The translations under genes and the position numbers were made by a program. Below are positions 1 to 11,235 of a DNA stretch of 31,264 nt, piece by piece (position 1 is the stretch's first letter; each line of letters starts with the position of its first letter). The stretch spans positions 1 through 31,264 of the forward strand of contig AJWJ01000266.1 of assembly GCA_000277445.1 (NCBI GenBank), written 5' to 3'. Origin of the DNA: Polysphondylium violaceum (taxonomy: Eukaryota > Evosea > Eumycetozoa > Dictyosteliales > Dictyosteliaceae). The notes under the pieces were generated by a model, which had not been told where the DNA came from, searched no databases, and saw only the letters and a list, made by a program, of their open reading frames with translations.

Positions 1-442
1 CCAAGTTCATTTTTTGTTGCGTGAAGGCACGTCTGGTGTGTGTGTGTGTGTGTGTGGAGTGTGTTAGTGATGTTTTTTGATGTGTGTGTTCAAATCATAA
101 CTTTTTGTCGACATAAATCATCATTATAATCATTAAACTTTTCCTTTTTTTTTTTTTCATTTTTTTTTCATTTAATTTAAATTTAATTCCTACATCTATA
201 GATTAGAGATAAAAACTTATTGATTATCATTCTTCATTAAAAACAATTTACTTACTTCATTTAATTTAAACTTAATAGGTTAATTTATTTGTTGTTTTTT
301 TTTAAATCTTTTTTTTTTTTCTAAATCTTTTCCTCTTTATCTTTCTCTCTTTCCATATTTATTACTAGCTTAGCTTAGAGAAAGGAATATATTATATTTT
401 ATACACACTAGATATTATATCTCTCCTTTTATATAAACAAAA
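1..442. promoter_or_regulatory. 5' flank of the NPC1 gene
   Basis: There is no coding content. A short (GT)n dinucleotide run lies at about 35-57, followed by several oligo-T tracts (about 140-170 and 293-325). An AT-rich TATA-like stretch lies at about 390-435, just before the ATG at 443. T-tracts before a start codon are typical of dictyostelid promoters and leaders. No specific factor site is claimed. Confidence 0.5.
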
Positions 443-3400
443 ATGAAGATAAAATATATCGCTCTTTTTGTTTATATAGTGGTGATGATCTTGGCCGTCT
501 ATTCACAAGGATCCACCAGCAGCAGTGATGATAGTGATATACCTCCTGGTATTCCACCCTATGGAACTGTAGAAAAGTGTTCGATGGACGGTATAACTTC
601 AAATTTTATAGCAGTTCCAACAGACACCACTCCACTTGTATGTATTAATGATGAATAACACAATAATGATGACAATGACGATGAAGATGAGAGGATATTA
701 ATATTCATACTTTTCCAATAGAAAAATCCAATATTAGCAAATAATACATGTCAAAACTCACATCCAGAGTATTCACAATTGGCATGTTGTGATTACAATC
801 AAACACTTATATTAAAGGATAATATGGTAATTGCAGCCACGATTTTTTCCAGATGTCCAGCTTGTCTTTACAATGTATGGGATTTCTGGTGTGCATCATC
901 ATGTTCTCCTTACCAATCATCATTTATGGTACCAATTGCCATTGATAACACCACCACACCACCTAAAATTACAGAGGTAGATTTCATTATTGATCCAGAA
1001 TATGCAGAGGGATTTTTCAACAGTTGTAGAGATATTACATCTATGGGTGCACCACCCTTTGGCACAATGTTTCCAACTCCAGAGAAATTCTTTCCAGGTG
1101 TATTTGCAGCAAATCCTGCCTTTAAAGTAAATTATAAATTCCATACAGGTGGTTATAAAAATTCAGTCATTCCATGTAAAGATTCATGTGCCTGTGATTC
1201 ATGTAGAGATTCTTGTATTACCCCAGATAACTTCGATGATATAGGTATAAACAAAACTTTACCAACTACCTATTTATTTGATAAAGAGTATGTATATATT
1301 TATCTCTGAGTGTAAATCTAGATACTTTGATATATAAATAATATATCGATGGATCTAGATATATCTATAGATCTTTTTAAAAAGATACACACAAGATATT
1401 AATTATATAATGATCTATAGATTACCATTTTTATCAATTTGGATGATTTGGACATTTATTATGTTTACATTGGCAATATTGTCAGTGGTTAGTATTTTCA
1501 AGATTTATAGACATGACGTTAAACATTTTAAGAATTCCAAACAAAAGTTGATATTCACCATTGGTATTGTATTACTTTATTTCACAGCCATTGGAATACC
1601 ATTTATTAGTGGTGCAGCACCACCTCACAAAACCAGTTGTACATGGAAGATGCCAGGTGGTTCAGAGTGGGATTGTTACTATGCATTAGGATTATCAATC
1701 TATGTGTTGGTTGCTTTGTTTGCCATGTTTTTATTGTTTTTGATTATCAGTGTCTTTGACAAGACACCTAGAAAGCAATCTCGTTCCTACAGACCCATCC
1801 CAGGATACTCATCGATGGCATCAGTGTTTGACGCCGACAGTGTTGCAGATTCTCCCAACGACATGTCACCCGTTCTCCAGGGCAACAGCTCCAGTATGAT
1901 GAGTGGCAGTGGAGCATCTGGCAATGATGATTTATCCTTTATTCAAAGATTCTTTTATTGGTACGGTCACAAGGTCGCCAGTAGACCCATTTTAGTTATA
2001 TTGGTGTGTCTATTATTCACAATTGCCTGCTCATTTGGTATTTTAATGTTGGAAATCGAAGAGGATCCCATCAAGTTGTGGGTGTCACCAGACAGTAGAG
2101 CTGCACAAGAAAAGGCCTACTTTGATGAAAACTTTGGTCCCTTTTACCGTGTCGAACAATTGATCATCACTCCCAAAAACAACACCCTCTATCCCAACGT
2201 CATTCAAAAGGATCTTTTGGCCCAACTGATCACTTTGGAAACCAATCTTATGAGTGCCTCTGCCATTTACCAAGACGAGTTGATCACCATCCATGATCTT
2301 TGTTTCCAACCAACCCACAAAGGCTGTCTCATTGAAAGTGTCACCGGTCTTTGGCAAAGAAACCTCACCAATCTTCAAATGACCACCAACGTAACAGACT
2401 ATTACATCAGTTGTCAATCCAATCTCCTCAATGCCGAATGTATGGATGCCGTTGGCACTCCAGTAAATCCATCGGTTGTGTTGGGTGGTTGGACCAACAA
2501 CTCTTTGACTGCTCAAGCCTTTGTCGTCACTTTCCTCCTAAATAACCAACCTGCCAATCTCAACAAAGCCATGGCATGGGAACAATCTTGGTTGAATATT
2601 GTCGTCGACTTTACCAATAACCCCGCATCGTTATTCAATGTGGCCTACTCTTCAGAGAGATCCATCCAAGATGAACTTGCCCGTGAGAGTGCTGCCGATA
2701 TTTCTACCATTCTTATCAGTTACTCCGTCATGTTTTTCTACATCTCTTTTGCATTGGGTCGTTACTATCCATTGCCCTCACGTTTCCTCTCTATCTTTGT
2801 CAACTCGAGATTTGCCCTCGGTTTCTCTGGTATTCTTATCGTGGCTTGCTCCATTGTCATCTCTGTGGGTCTCTGCAGTTTTATGCACATCAAGGCCACA
2901 CTCATCATCTCTGAAGTCATTCCATTCCTTGTGTTGGCCATTGGTGTCGATAATATCTTTATCATTGTAAATACCTTTGAATCACTCCATGTCACCCGTT
3001 ACGACCCCAACACCAAGGCTGCCATTCTCCCCACTCCCGAAGACTCATTGGCCAGAACCATGGTCAAGGTTGGACCATCTATTGCCTTGGCTTCTTTGAG
3101 TGAAAGTTTGGCTTTTCTCCTGGGCTCGCTCACAAAGATGCCCGCCGTACAAGCATTTACTTTTTACGCTGCCATTGCCATCTTTTTCGATTTCCTCTTG
3201 CAAATCAGTGCATTTGCTTCTCTCTTGGTCTTGGACTCTAAAAGAACCGATTCGAGACGTATTGATTGTATTCCATGTATTAGACTCAACGATGGTGACA
3301 ATTCTGACGATGAAGACGACGAACGTTCACGTGAGAAGGAACCATTTGCCAGAGCTAATATCGATGCAACCAGTCTCAACACCTACAAGCTCAAGAGCAG

Positions 3401-4718
3401 CAGTGAAAAGAGATCGGGTCTCTTGAAAATCTTGTTTAAAAAGTACTATGCACCCTTTATCGTGCATCCCATCACCAAGATTATTGTCATTATCTTGTTT
3501 GTAGGCATGTTGCTCGCCGGTATCAACTTTGCCTTCCAAATTGAATTGGGTCTCGATCAACGTGTTGCTTTACCCCGTGACAGTTATCTCCAAGCCTACT
3601 TTGACGAGATGAACGAGTATTTGGAAGCTGGTCCTCCAATGTATATCGTAGTTAAAGGTAACTACAACTATACAGACGTCATTGAACAGAACGCATTGTG
3701 TACTGTCGGTGGCTGCAACAACAACTCGATTATCAATGTCTACAACACTGCCCCCTACATGTTACACGGTATCAGCTCATGGTTGGACGACTATATCTCT
3801 TGGTCTCAAAATGCCTATTGCTGTTTTGCCTATCCCAACGGAACCTATTGTGACAATGGTGACCCATCGTGTATCAATTGTTTCCCATCTGAACAAAGCG
3901 GTCGTCCACCCGCCAATGTCTTTGTCGAATATCTCCCCAACTTTTTCAACTACACCATCAATGGCCTTCAATGTCCAATCACTGGTCTTGCCTATCAAAG
4001 TGATACCAATATACAAAATGGCAACATTGTCGCCAGTAGATTTGACGGCTATCACACTCCACTCAAGACTCAAAACGACTTCATCAATGCCATGAAGACT
4101 GCCTACTATGTGGCCGATCAATCAGATCTCGACATCTTCCCCTACAGTGTGTTTTACGTATTCTTTGAACAGTATCTCTATATCATCAATATCGCCGTCA
4201 CTGATATCCTCTTGGCTTTGGCTGGTGTATTTGTCGTTAGTTTGTTGGTGTTGGCCAATCCTGTAGCAGCAGTGTTGGTTGTCGTTTGTGTAGGTCTAGT
4301 ATGTGTAGATTTGTTAGGTGTCATGACTATATGGAATGTAAATCTCAATGCCGTCTCTGTTGTAAATGTTGTAATGGCAGTCGGTATATCTATCGAATTT
4401 TGTGTCCATGTAGCTCATGCTTTTGTCCGTGCACCCAAACACCTCAATCGTGATGAAAAGGCAAAATATGCAGTCAGTGAAATGGGTAGCTCCATCATCA
4501 GTGGTATCTTTATTACCAAACTCTTGGGTGTCACTGTGTTGGGCTTCTCTAGATCTGAAATTTTCCAAGTATATTACTTTAGAATGTATATCACTATTGT
4601 TATTTTAGGTGCTTTACATGGTTTGGTTTTATTGCCCGTCTTGTTGTCTCTCTTTGGTTTTGAACGTTTAAATTTTGAAAATTTATTTAAAAAAAAAGAG
4701 AAATTAGAAATTAATTGA
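443..4718 (+). CDS. npc1: NPC1-like lysosomal sterol transporter (3 exons)
   Basis: Exons 443-637, 722-1287 and 1421-4718 join in frame to give 1352 residues; human NPC1 is about 1278. Both introns (84 and 133 bp) open GTATGT. The protein starts with a signal peptide (hydrophobic residues 4-19). A Cys-rich sterol-binding N-terminal domain follows, with the family motifs LACCD, SRCPACLYN and CSPYQSSF. A first transmembrane helix lies near residue 260. The sterol-sensing domain is at about 680-860, including EVIPFLVLAIGVDNIFI, and a second RND-type membrane block is at about 1165-1335. By family knowledge NPC1 takes cholesterol from NPC2 in the lysosome lumen and exports it through the membrane. 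Compared with human NPC1 (from memory), the start of the N-terminal domain seems to lack one early cysteine pair. Exon 3 uses many C-ending codons, more than its neighbours do, which may reflect higher expression. Confidence 0.96.
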
Positions 4719-4734
4719 TTCGTTGTCTGTAGTA

Positions 4735-4740
4735 AATAAA
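4735..4740 (+). terminator. poly(A) signal after NPC1
   Basis: AATAAA lies 17 bp past the NPC1 stop codon, within an AT-rich 3' flank. Confidence 0.5.
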
Positions 4741-6120
4741 ATCTTTCCATTTTAAATATTTAATTGTAATTTTGAGCGAAATGTTATTTTCAAACGAAAG
4801 TAGGGCCAGCGAAAATGGTTGAAAGGAAAGATAATGTTTTTGTAAACAACATTTTATTTCCATAGACTCAGTAAATTCTTTTCAAATGTTTTGACATAAA
4901 TTCATATCTCTTGGAATAATTGGAGTTTAAAAAAGAGTTATCTAAACACTATAGGCATTTTCTATTTGGATCTTAATTTCAGGCTTGGATCTTTGAAAAG
5001 GTTTCACCAACAATAGTTTTAATGCCACAAACATTTAGTAATTTCAAGGCATATAATAATAGTCATCATAATAACAATACATGATACTCTCGAAAAAACC
5101 ATTTGATATATGAAATATAAAAGAGATGTCGAGTGGATATAGAATTCTTCAATAGTAACTATTTACAAAAATAAGCTAAAGGGAACAACAAGGATTCATT
5201 TTACATTTTCACATAATTACTCATTGAAAAAGGAAACTAAATGGTAGAAAGAGTAATTATTACCTGCTCCACTTTGCACACATTCTTTATAGAGTCAAGT
5301 CCCATTTTAGTTTTTCATGTAGCGTTATATTATACGTTTTTGTAGTCCTCTGAAAAACTTGTCTTGAAAGTTTTTATTGAGGAATTATCATAATGTGTGC
5401 ACCTTCCATGCATCTTTAAAACAATGAATTTTTACTAAAATCATAAACTACCTCATCGCTCATCCTTTGCACCACTATTATCTTGGTTGCTGAGATTGGA
5501 GGTATGAATATATTTTAGAGATTATGAAAAATAAAAAAAACTGAAAAAGTTTTAGTTTTTCAATTAATTTTTTTTCTTGAACATGTGCGCTCCGCCCTCC
5601 AAAATGAACAAGTACTTAAACAACAAAAATTTTAAAGCAAATATCTAATAAATATCAATATCAATATAATGGTTGTATCTTGTTGAATTGAGATTTTTAA
5701 AAAAGGAGATTTTGCAAGTGGGGTTAGCTGACTCCTTCCTTGTGATCTCAACAATTGCTTCTTTTCAAGATAATGATTCTAAACACTGGGGTGTGCCATT
5801 CTATGGTTAGCATTGTACTAAAACCCATAGAATGTTTATGGGGGGGAGGAGGGCTAATTAATCAATTGAATGTGGTAGTTGATTTGAACCTGTTTATGAT
5901 AAATGTATTACTTTGAAAATGAGTGATGATTTAATCCTGGTAAAGATTATCGGGGCGTTGTTTGTTCATGTTTGATGTTATGGTTGTTGCTGGTTACTGT
6001 TTTAATATTTAATATAAACAACGAAAACACAACCGTATTTTAATTAATTTAAAGATTGACAGTAGATCTAAATCTTTACTAAAAAATTGATATTGGGGCA
6101 CTCGAATATGATCGGGAGGG
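4741..6120. other. long spacer, part 1: coding-like fragments, no intact gene
   Basis: Base composition is more mixed than in usual spacers here, with few homopolymers. Short open stretches occur on the minus strand, for example about 5430-5510 (containing KIIVVQRMSDEVVYDF) and about 5090-5190. A plus-strand frame at about 5748-5915 is also open, but it has no start context. None reaches gene length or joins across credible splice sites. It may be decayed coding DNA or only less biased spacer; I could not recognise any family. Confidence 0.35.
5797..5834. repeat. inverted repeat, 10-bp stem
   Basis: CATTCTATGG at 5797-5806 is the exact reverse complement of CCATAGAATG at 5825-5834, with 18 nt between them. 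The repeat lies in non-coding DNA. It could form a hairpin in RNA or DNA, or be a split binding site. Confidence 0.6.
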
Positions 6121-6794
6121 GTAAAAATTTAGAAAAAATAAAAAAAAAGAAGATCTAGACAAATCAAAAAACACCACACACAATGAACAACAAAAAAAAT
6201 TTAACGACAAAGAGTGTGTGAGTGGGTGGTGAAAATGATATGATGAAATAGTGTCACAATCACATTCCGGAATGATGTTTACTCTCCCTCTAAAAAAAGA
6301 AAACTATGAAGCTATTTTGAAGAAGGCTAAATACCCGTTTTTTCCTCAAATGGTGTTATAAGGTATATTTAGAGTAAAGACGTAAAAATTTTTTGAAAAT
6401 TTGGGGCTTTTTTTAGAATTTGTGATGATTTTCATCTATTTTTACATTGATGGTTCGTTTTATTGGGCTTCTATTGCCCGTAAAGATCTAATTGTGTGTA
6501 CAAAGTGTTGATGATGATGATGATAAATATACAATCCATCAAATTTAGTCGACTCGTCCACACTATACATAATACATTTGCTACCCCCATTCTCTAGCGC
6601 CCATTAATTATCAATAAAATTTATTTTTTTTTCATTTTTTTAAATTAATTGTTTAGAGTGTGTTGTGTGTGTGATGCTCTCGAAAAAGAATATTCGTTTT
6701 TTGTCAAAAACCAACAACTATTTAAGCAAATCAAAGCAAAGGATTGTGGAACCATAAACCCCAAACCCTTACCCATAGTCATATACATCTTTAC
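6121..6794. promoter_or_regulatory. candidate distal regulatory region of the RRM gene
   Basis: No gene is seen. The stretch holds CA-rich and GT-rich boxes: CACCACACACAA at 6172-6183, and a GT-rich run at 6214-6231 containing AGTGGGTGGTG. It also holds a perfect palindrome at 6263-6274. GT/CA-rich boxes of this type resemble the G-box elements bound by GBF in Dictyostelium developmental promoters. The resemblance is by eye only. Confidence 0.3.
6263..6274. promoter_or_regulatory. perfect 12-bp palindrome CATTCCGGAATG
   Basis: The sequence is its own reverse complement and contains TTC-CG-GAA, the tail-to-tail pair of a heat-shock element (nTTCnnGAAn). It lies in non-coding DNA about 530 bp upstream of a putative core promoter. 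The regulatory role is inferred. Confidence 0.4.
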
Positions 6795-6852
6795 TATATA
6801 AATAATAATATCTTTTCTTTTCCTTTCTTTTCCTTTTTTTTTTTTTTTTTTT
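6795..6852 (+). promoter_or_regulatory. putative core promoter: TATA box plus oligo-T
   Basis: TATATAAATA at 6795-6804 is followed within 10 bp by a pyrimidine run ending in a long oligo-T tract (to about 6852). This is the standard dictyostelid core-promoter arrangement. If used, the transcript would start about 2.5 kb upstream of the RRM protein's ATG, so a leader intron would be expected (candidate donor at 7121). Confidence 0.4.
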
Positions 6853-9325
6853 AATCTTTACCCATTGACTCGTACCCCTACAATCAAATAATAATATCTT
6901 TTTTTATCATTCTATCAATTCAACTTTCATTCTACTTTTAAACGTTTTTTTATCTCAATCAATAGCAATCAAATCTAAAAGATCTTTTTTATTTTCCTTT
7001 TTAAATTATATATAATCTACGTTTTTATTGTTAATCTACACTTTTGATAAATTACATTTGAATATATCTCTCTATTCAATAGACAAATAAATAAAATTTA
7101 TAGATTTTAAATCGGTTTAGGTAAGTGTCCTCTATCTCAAACCAAAAGCCCTCACAACCACTGTGTCTGACTGTTGTGTCCTGTGTGCGTTAGAAATTTA
7201 CCCTCTCATCACCCACCACCATGTATATATTTAGCGTCATAACCATGTTAAGGTCTCGTACCCTATTTAAATTTAGATTTTTTTTTTTTCAAATTCAAAT
7301 TATTTCGTTTTTTTTTTTTTATAAATTATTTTCAAAAAAAAGTTTAAAAAAACCCGTGACAAAGTCGTTTTTGGTAGTTTGCTAAAAATTAATGTGTATA
7401 TCGATCTAAAGTAATAGTAGTACAACACAAACAATAACTACTATTAAATTTATTTCTTGGCGCCCCAGGTAAATTATTACCAATATACTTTTTCTTTGAA
7501 TCAGTTTGTTTACAAATCACATTCCACCAATAACACACAAATTATACCGCACTCTCTCATTGGCACCACCACCACCTATGCTAATTAGATTTATAATTAA
7601 TTGGATGGGGATGGTGGTAGAACAAAAAAAAAAAACCCTGCCATATTCATACTCACTCCAAGAAAGTTTTTCAACCCTTGTCAACAATGTGTCATTTATT
7701 TTATAACATAACCCTACCATACGCACTCACACACCGTGCTTGTCTTTATGTTTGGCAAAGGACTATCACTCGACTAAAAACTGTTGTTTTTGGCAAACCA
7801 CCAAAACCCGCACAAAGCAGACTATGCCCTTATCTGAAAAAAAGAAGGATAAACCATATGATTCGTTTTTTATATTTTTTTTTTGATTTTTTTTTTGTCA
7901 TTTTTTTTTTTTTTGTCATTTTTTTCAAAAACAACCCACCCCTCCCACATCCAATACTGCAATCGTCGAGTGGATTTTTTAGAAAATGGGGATCAGAAAA
8001 ATGGAAAATTGTTTCACCTAGACTTTTGATTCCAGATCTGCGCTCAATTTATTATTGTATCATTAATTATTATTACTATTACCACTACTATTGCTGCTAC
8101 TACTATAAACAATACAAAGTGTGTGTGGTGAATAGAAACCCGACCAAACCTTAACCCTGTTGATCTTGAAATTCCTCACCCCTTTAAATCCTTTTCATTC
8201 ATTTGTTTTGTACAGGTGTGTATTTTTAACATTTATATTAGTGATTAGAGATTAGATCAGATTACCACCCTAGTCTCAGTTTATCTTTTTATTGTCATCG
8301 TCAATGTGTTTTGTGCAGTGATGTTGTTTTTTTTAGCTTGGCTCTTTGCCTTTTCCCTCCGATTCTCTTCATCTTTCGTTGAAAAAAATTCAATTCAAAA
8401 TGTTTCGGTTTTTAAAAATTCTAATTTAAACAAGAAATCTTCGATTGCATTCTTGATCGATTCCAAAAAACTGTGTTTTTCTGTTGTATGTGTGTCTTTT
8501 GCACCCCCTCATTCATATATTTGATTGCCAGTGTACGCATTCACAGTTTAGTTTTGTTTTTCTCATTTTGCGTCCAGTGTTTTTACATCATGGGGAATGT
8601 GTGTGATTGATGAAAATTGTGTTTTTTATAGATTTCATTTTAGAATGTGTGATGAAACAACAAAAACTTTTTTGATCAGTATAAAAAAATGAAAAAAAAC
8701 TGTCCCCATTCTTCACACGTTTGCCTATGTTTTTTTATAGATTATCTCTTGACGATCACCGCATGCGGTCGATGAAAATTTTTTTAAAAACTATTTTTTT
8801 TTTATATTAATTTTTTTTTTTTCAGATAGATATTTTTGCACATTTTTTCCTCTTGATTTGTGTGCGAAAAGTTTTTGATTGTTTTCAAACTTTGCTCGAT
8901 TTCAAGATTGGAATTTCCAAAGCGAACCCTCATTGGTTTATTTAAATTGGATTTTTTCTTGATTGTCCTGTCCATATTGTATAATAGTTTTTTTTTTTTT
9001 TATCCACCTCACCCTCATTTGCCAATCAGATACTATTACTTCTTTTACTGTACTACACGAAAGATTATTTATTTTTTTTTGAATTTCTTTTTTTTTATTT
9101 TTCATTTTTTTCCTACTTACTTCTTCCTGACTTGATTATTTCTTACCAGAGGATTGTTTTTCTTTTTTTTTTTTTTTTTTATTTCTTATATTACATTCAC
9201 AATTAGATTTATATATTTATATATTAACAAAATATATTAGTCCTTTATCTTTTATAAAAATTTTCCTCAAATAGTTTAAATATATATATATAATATACCT
9301 CCTCTTTAATATATCTCTTTTTAAA
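6853..9325 (+). other. long spacer, part 2: probable leader and leader intron of the RRM gene
   Basis: The stretch is rich in oligo-T tracts with no credible protein. A strong donor-like GTAAGT sits at 7121. Acceptor-like sites occur at 8824-8825 (long T-run then CAG) and 9148-9149 (TTACCAG). AG/GT junctions at 7467-7470 and 8214-8217 look like exon joints or recursive splice sites. The open frames here (for example 7678-8154) are Phe/Tyr runs coming from T-tracts and are not genes. The alternative is a separate non-coding transcript. Confidence 0.35.
8758..8769. promoter_or_regulatory. GC-rich 12-bp palindrome ACCGCATGCGGT
   Basis: This is a perfect self-complementary 12-mer with 8 of 12 G/C, set inside extremely T-rich DNA. 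Such an island is unlikely to be background composition, so a protein-binding site is a reasonable inference. The factor is unknown. Confidence 0.4.
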
Positions 9326-11167
9326 ATGAAAATGGAAATGGAGCCAATAGCTCAAGATCAAGATGTCGATATTTGTAATGTTTTTGTAAAATATTTACCA
9401 TGTGATTTTACTGAAAAAGGTATGTTTATAATCTCAATGTAAACAATAACACCGCTCTAGTATTTATTATTAATTTATTTAACAATCTCAATATATAAAA
9501 GAACTTCACGAATTATTTCAACCATTTGGTGATATAGTTAATACAAAGGTGATGGTTAATATTAAAACCGGAAATAGTTTGGGATATGGGTAGGTATCGT
9601 CTACTATGAATTATTAATAGGTTATGCATATAATATAAAAAAATATCTCAATCAACATTTGCGAGATTTTTTCTTGATTGAAAAATGAAAATTAACTTTT
9701 ATCAAAAAAAAAAAATATCTAGATTTGTAAGATTTTCACAACCCACCTTTGCTACAGAGGCAATCAAAAACATGAACAGATATCAAGTTGGCTATAAAAC
9801 TTTATTGTGCAAATTATCCAAACCTTCAACTTCACCACCCTTACAATCAAATATTCAAACCACGGTGACTCCAGCAGCCGATGAGCCAGAACAAACTCCT
9901 TCAAACACACTTTATATAAGAGTCTTATCGCCTACAATCACCGACCCAATTTTAAAAAGTACTTTTTCAAATTTTGGTGACGTCATTGAAGCACAAGTCT
10001 TGATTGATAATGCTTCAGGCAAGAGCAAAAGAGCTGGTGTTGTTAAATTTTCAAATATTGAATCTGCCATGTATGCTTTACAATGTATGTCCGGATCTCT
10101 AACCCTCGGTGAAACTCCCTTAGTTGGTATGTATGCTTATTAGTAGGAGTTTATAATCACCCAATGATTTCTAATGTTTATTATTTAATTTTTAAAATTT
10201 AGTGAGATATGCTACATCTTCATCATCCTCATCAAATTCATTATCTGCATCAAACTCACCTTCATTATCATCAGCAAATTCACCTAAATATATTAAATCT
10301 ATTCCATCACCATTTATTTTGGGTCAATCCCAACCACCTCCATTGTCTTTGTCAACAGGATCAATAAAATTATCGCGTTCACCATCACCACCTCCAATAA
10401 ATCAACTTTCCCAATCCCAACAACTACAACAACAATCACAACCACAACAAATTTTAATTCCACAACATTATACTTATGTATATTCCAATGAACAATATCA
10501 AAATTATTACCCCCAAGATTACAATTACTCTCCAACCAATTACATTCATCCACAACAACAGCACTATCACAACACATACATGAGTGGATCACCATCTGGA
10601 TCACCACCATCAAATTCACAAGCTCCAATCTATAATGGTATGCCATATCATACAACGACAAATAACAACAGTTGGACACAAGGTCATGAAAGCTTTTACG
10701 TTTATCCCTCAACCACATACTATTATCATCATCACCATCATCCAAGCAGTGGTGGTATTGTTTCAAACCAACAAAACCCAATTGTATACATTCCAACTTC
10801 ACCAACCGGTTCTCCTCAAATATCACCAAGAGGAAGTAAATCAATAGATTTTTCTTCCATTCTTATCTGTACATTTAAAGGTAATCTTGAATATTCAAAT
10901 CTTATTCAAGTCTTTTCAAAATATGGTGATTTAAAAAGTATAAATGTAAGTTTTGTAGTTTTGATATAATTTTTGAATGAAAAAAAATACTAATTTTCAA
11001 TAAAACCCTAGATAAATATCAATCCAAATAATGGTAATAAATCAAAATGCTTTATTTCTTTTAACAATATAGAGAATGCAATTTTAGCTCAACAAAATCT
11101 TGATAAATCCAAGATTGGAAATATTTTTGTCCGTGTAAAATTTCTAAACAAACCAATCCACCAATGA
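9326..11167 (+). CDS. RNA-binding protein with three RRM domains (5 exons)
   Basis: Exons 9326-9419, 9502-9589, 9723-10126, 10203-10945 and 11012-11167 join in frame to give 494 residues. RRM1 (about 18-95) has RNP2 VFVKYLP and RNP1 LGYGFVRF; both motifs are clean only after splicing, which supports exons 1-3. RRM2 (about 122-198) starts TLYIRVLS, has the weaker RNP1 RAGVVKF and ends LVVRYA across the exon 3/4 junction. Residues about 200-410 are a low-complexity Ser/Pro/Gln/Tyr/His linker. RRM3 (about 415-488) begins ILICTF. The 2+1 spacing resembles ELAV/CELF-type proteins that bind U-rich or AU-rich mRNA, but I cannot assign an orthologue. It probably acts in mRNA stability, localisation or splicing; the Gln/Tyr-rich linker could support condensates. 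The upstream region is unusually long. Confidence 0.9.
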
Positions 11168-11187
11168 ACCTTTTTCAATTTTAAAAT

Positions 11188-11212
11188 AATAAACTCTTTT
11201 TTAACTTTTATT
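11188..11212. terminator. facing poly(A) signals between convergent genes
   Basis: AATAAA at 11188-11193 (+) follows the RRM stop by 20 bp. TTTATT at 11207-11212 is AATAAA on the minus strand, 23 bp past the stop of the small minus-strand gene. The two convergent genes therefore have their 3' ends within about 70 bp. Confidence 0.5.
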
Positions 11213-11235
11213 GTAATATGATTATATAAATTAAT

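Noticed and set aside
2085-2516. 143-residue open frame antisense to NPC1
   Set aside because: It is a shadow of a strongly conserved coding region on the other strand; codon bias there opens the opposite frame.
5748-5915. plus-strand open frame of about 56 codons
   Set aside because: It has no ATG in a good context, no homology I recognise, and it crosses the inverted repeat and a G-run; probably chance.
7678-8154. 158-residue open frame in the long spacer
   Set aside because: It is dominated by Phe/Tyr runs coming from oligo-T and TAT repeats, has no domain, and lies inside a likely leader intron.
10314-10844. 176-residue antisense frame in the RRM gene
   Set aside because: It is antisense to the low-complexity Ser/Gln/His linker; Val/Leu/Asp runs are reverse reads of simple repeats.
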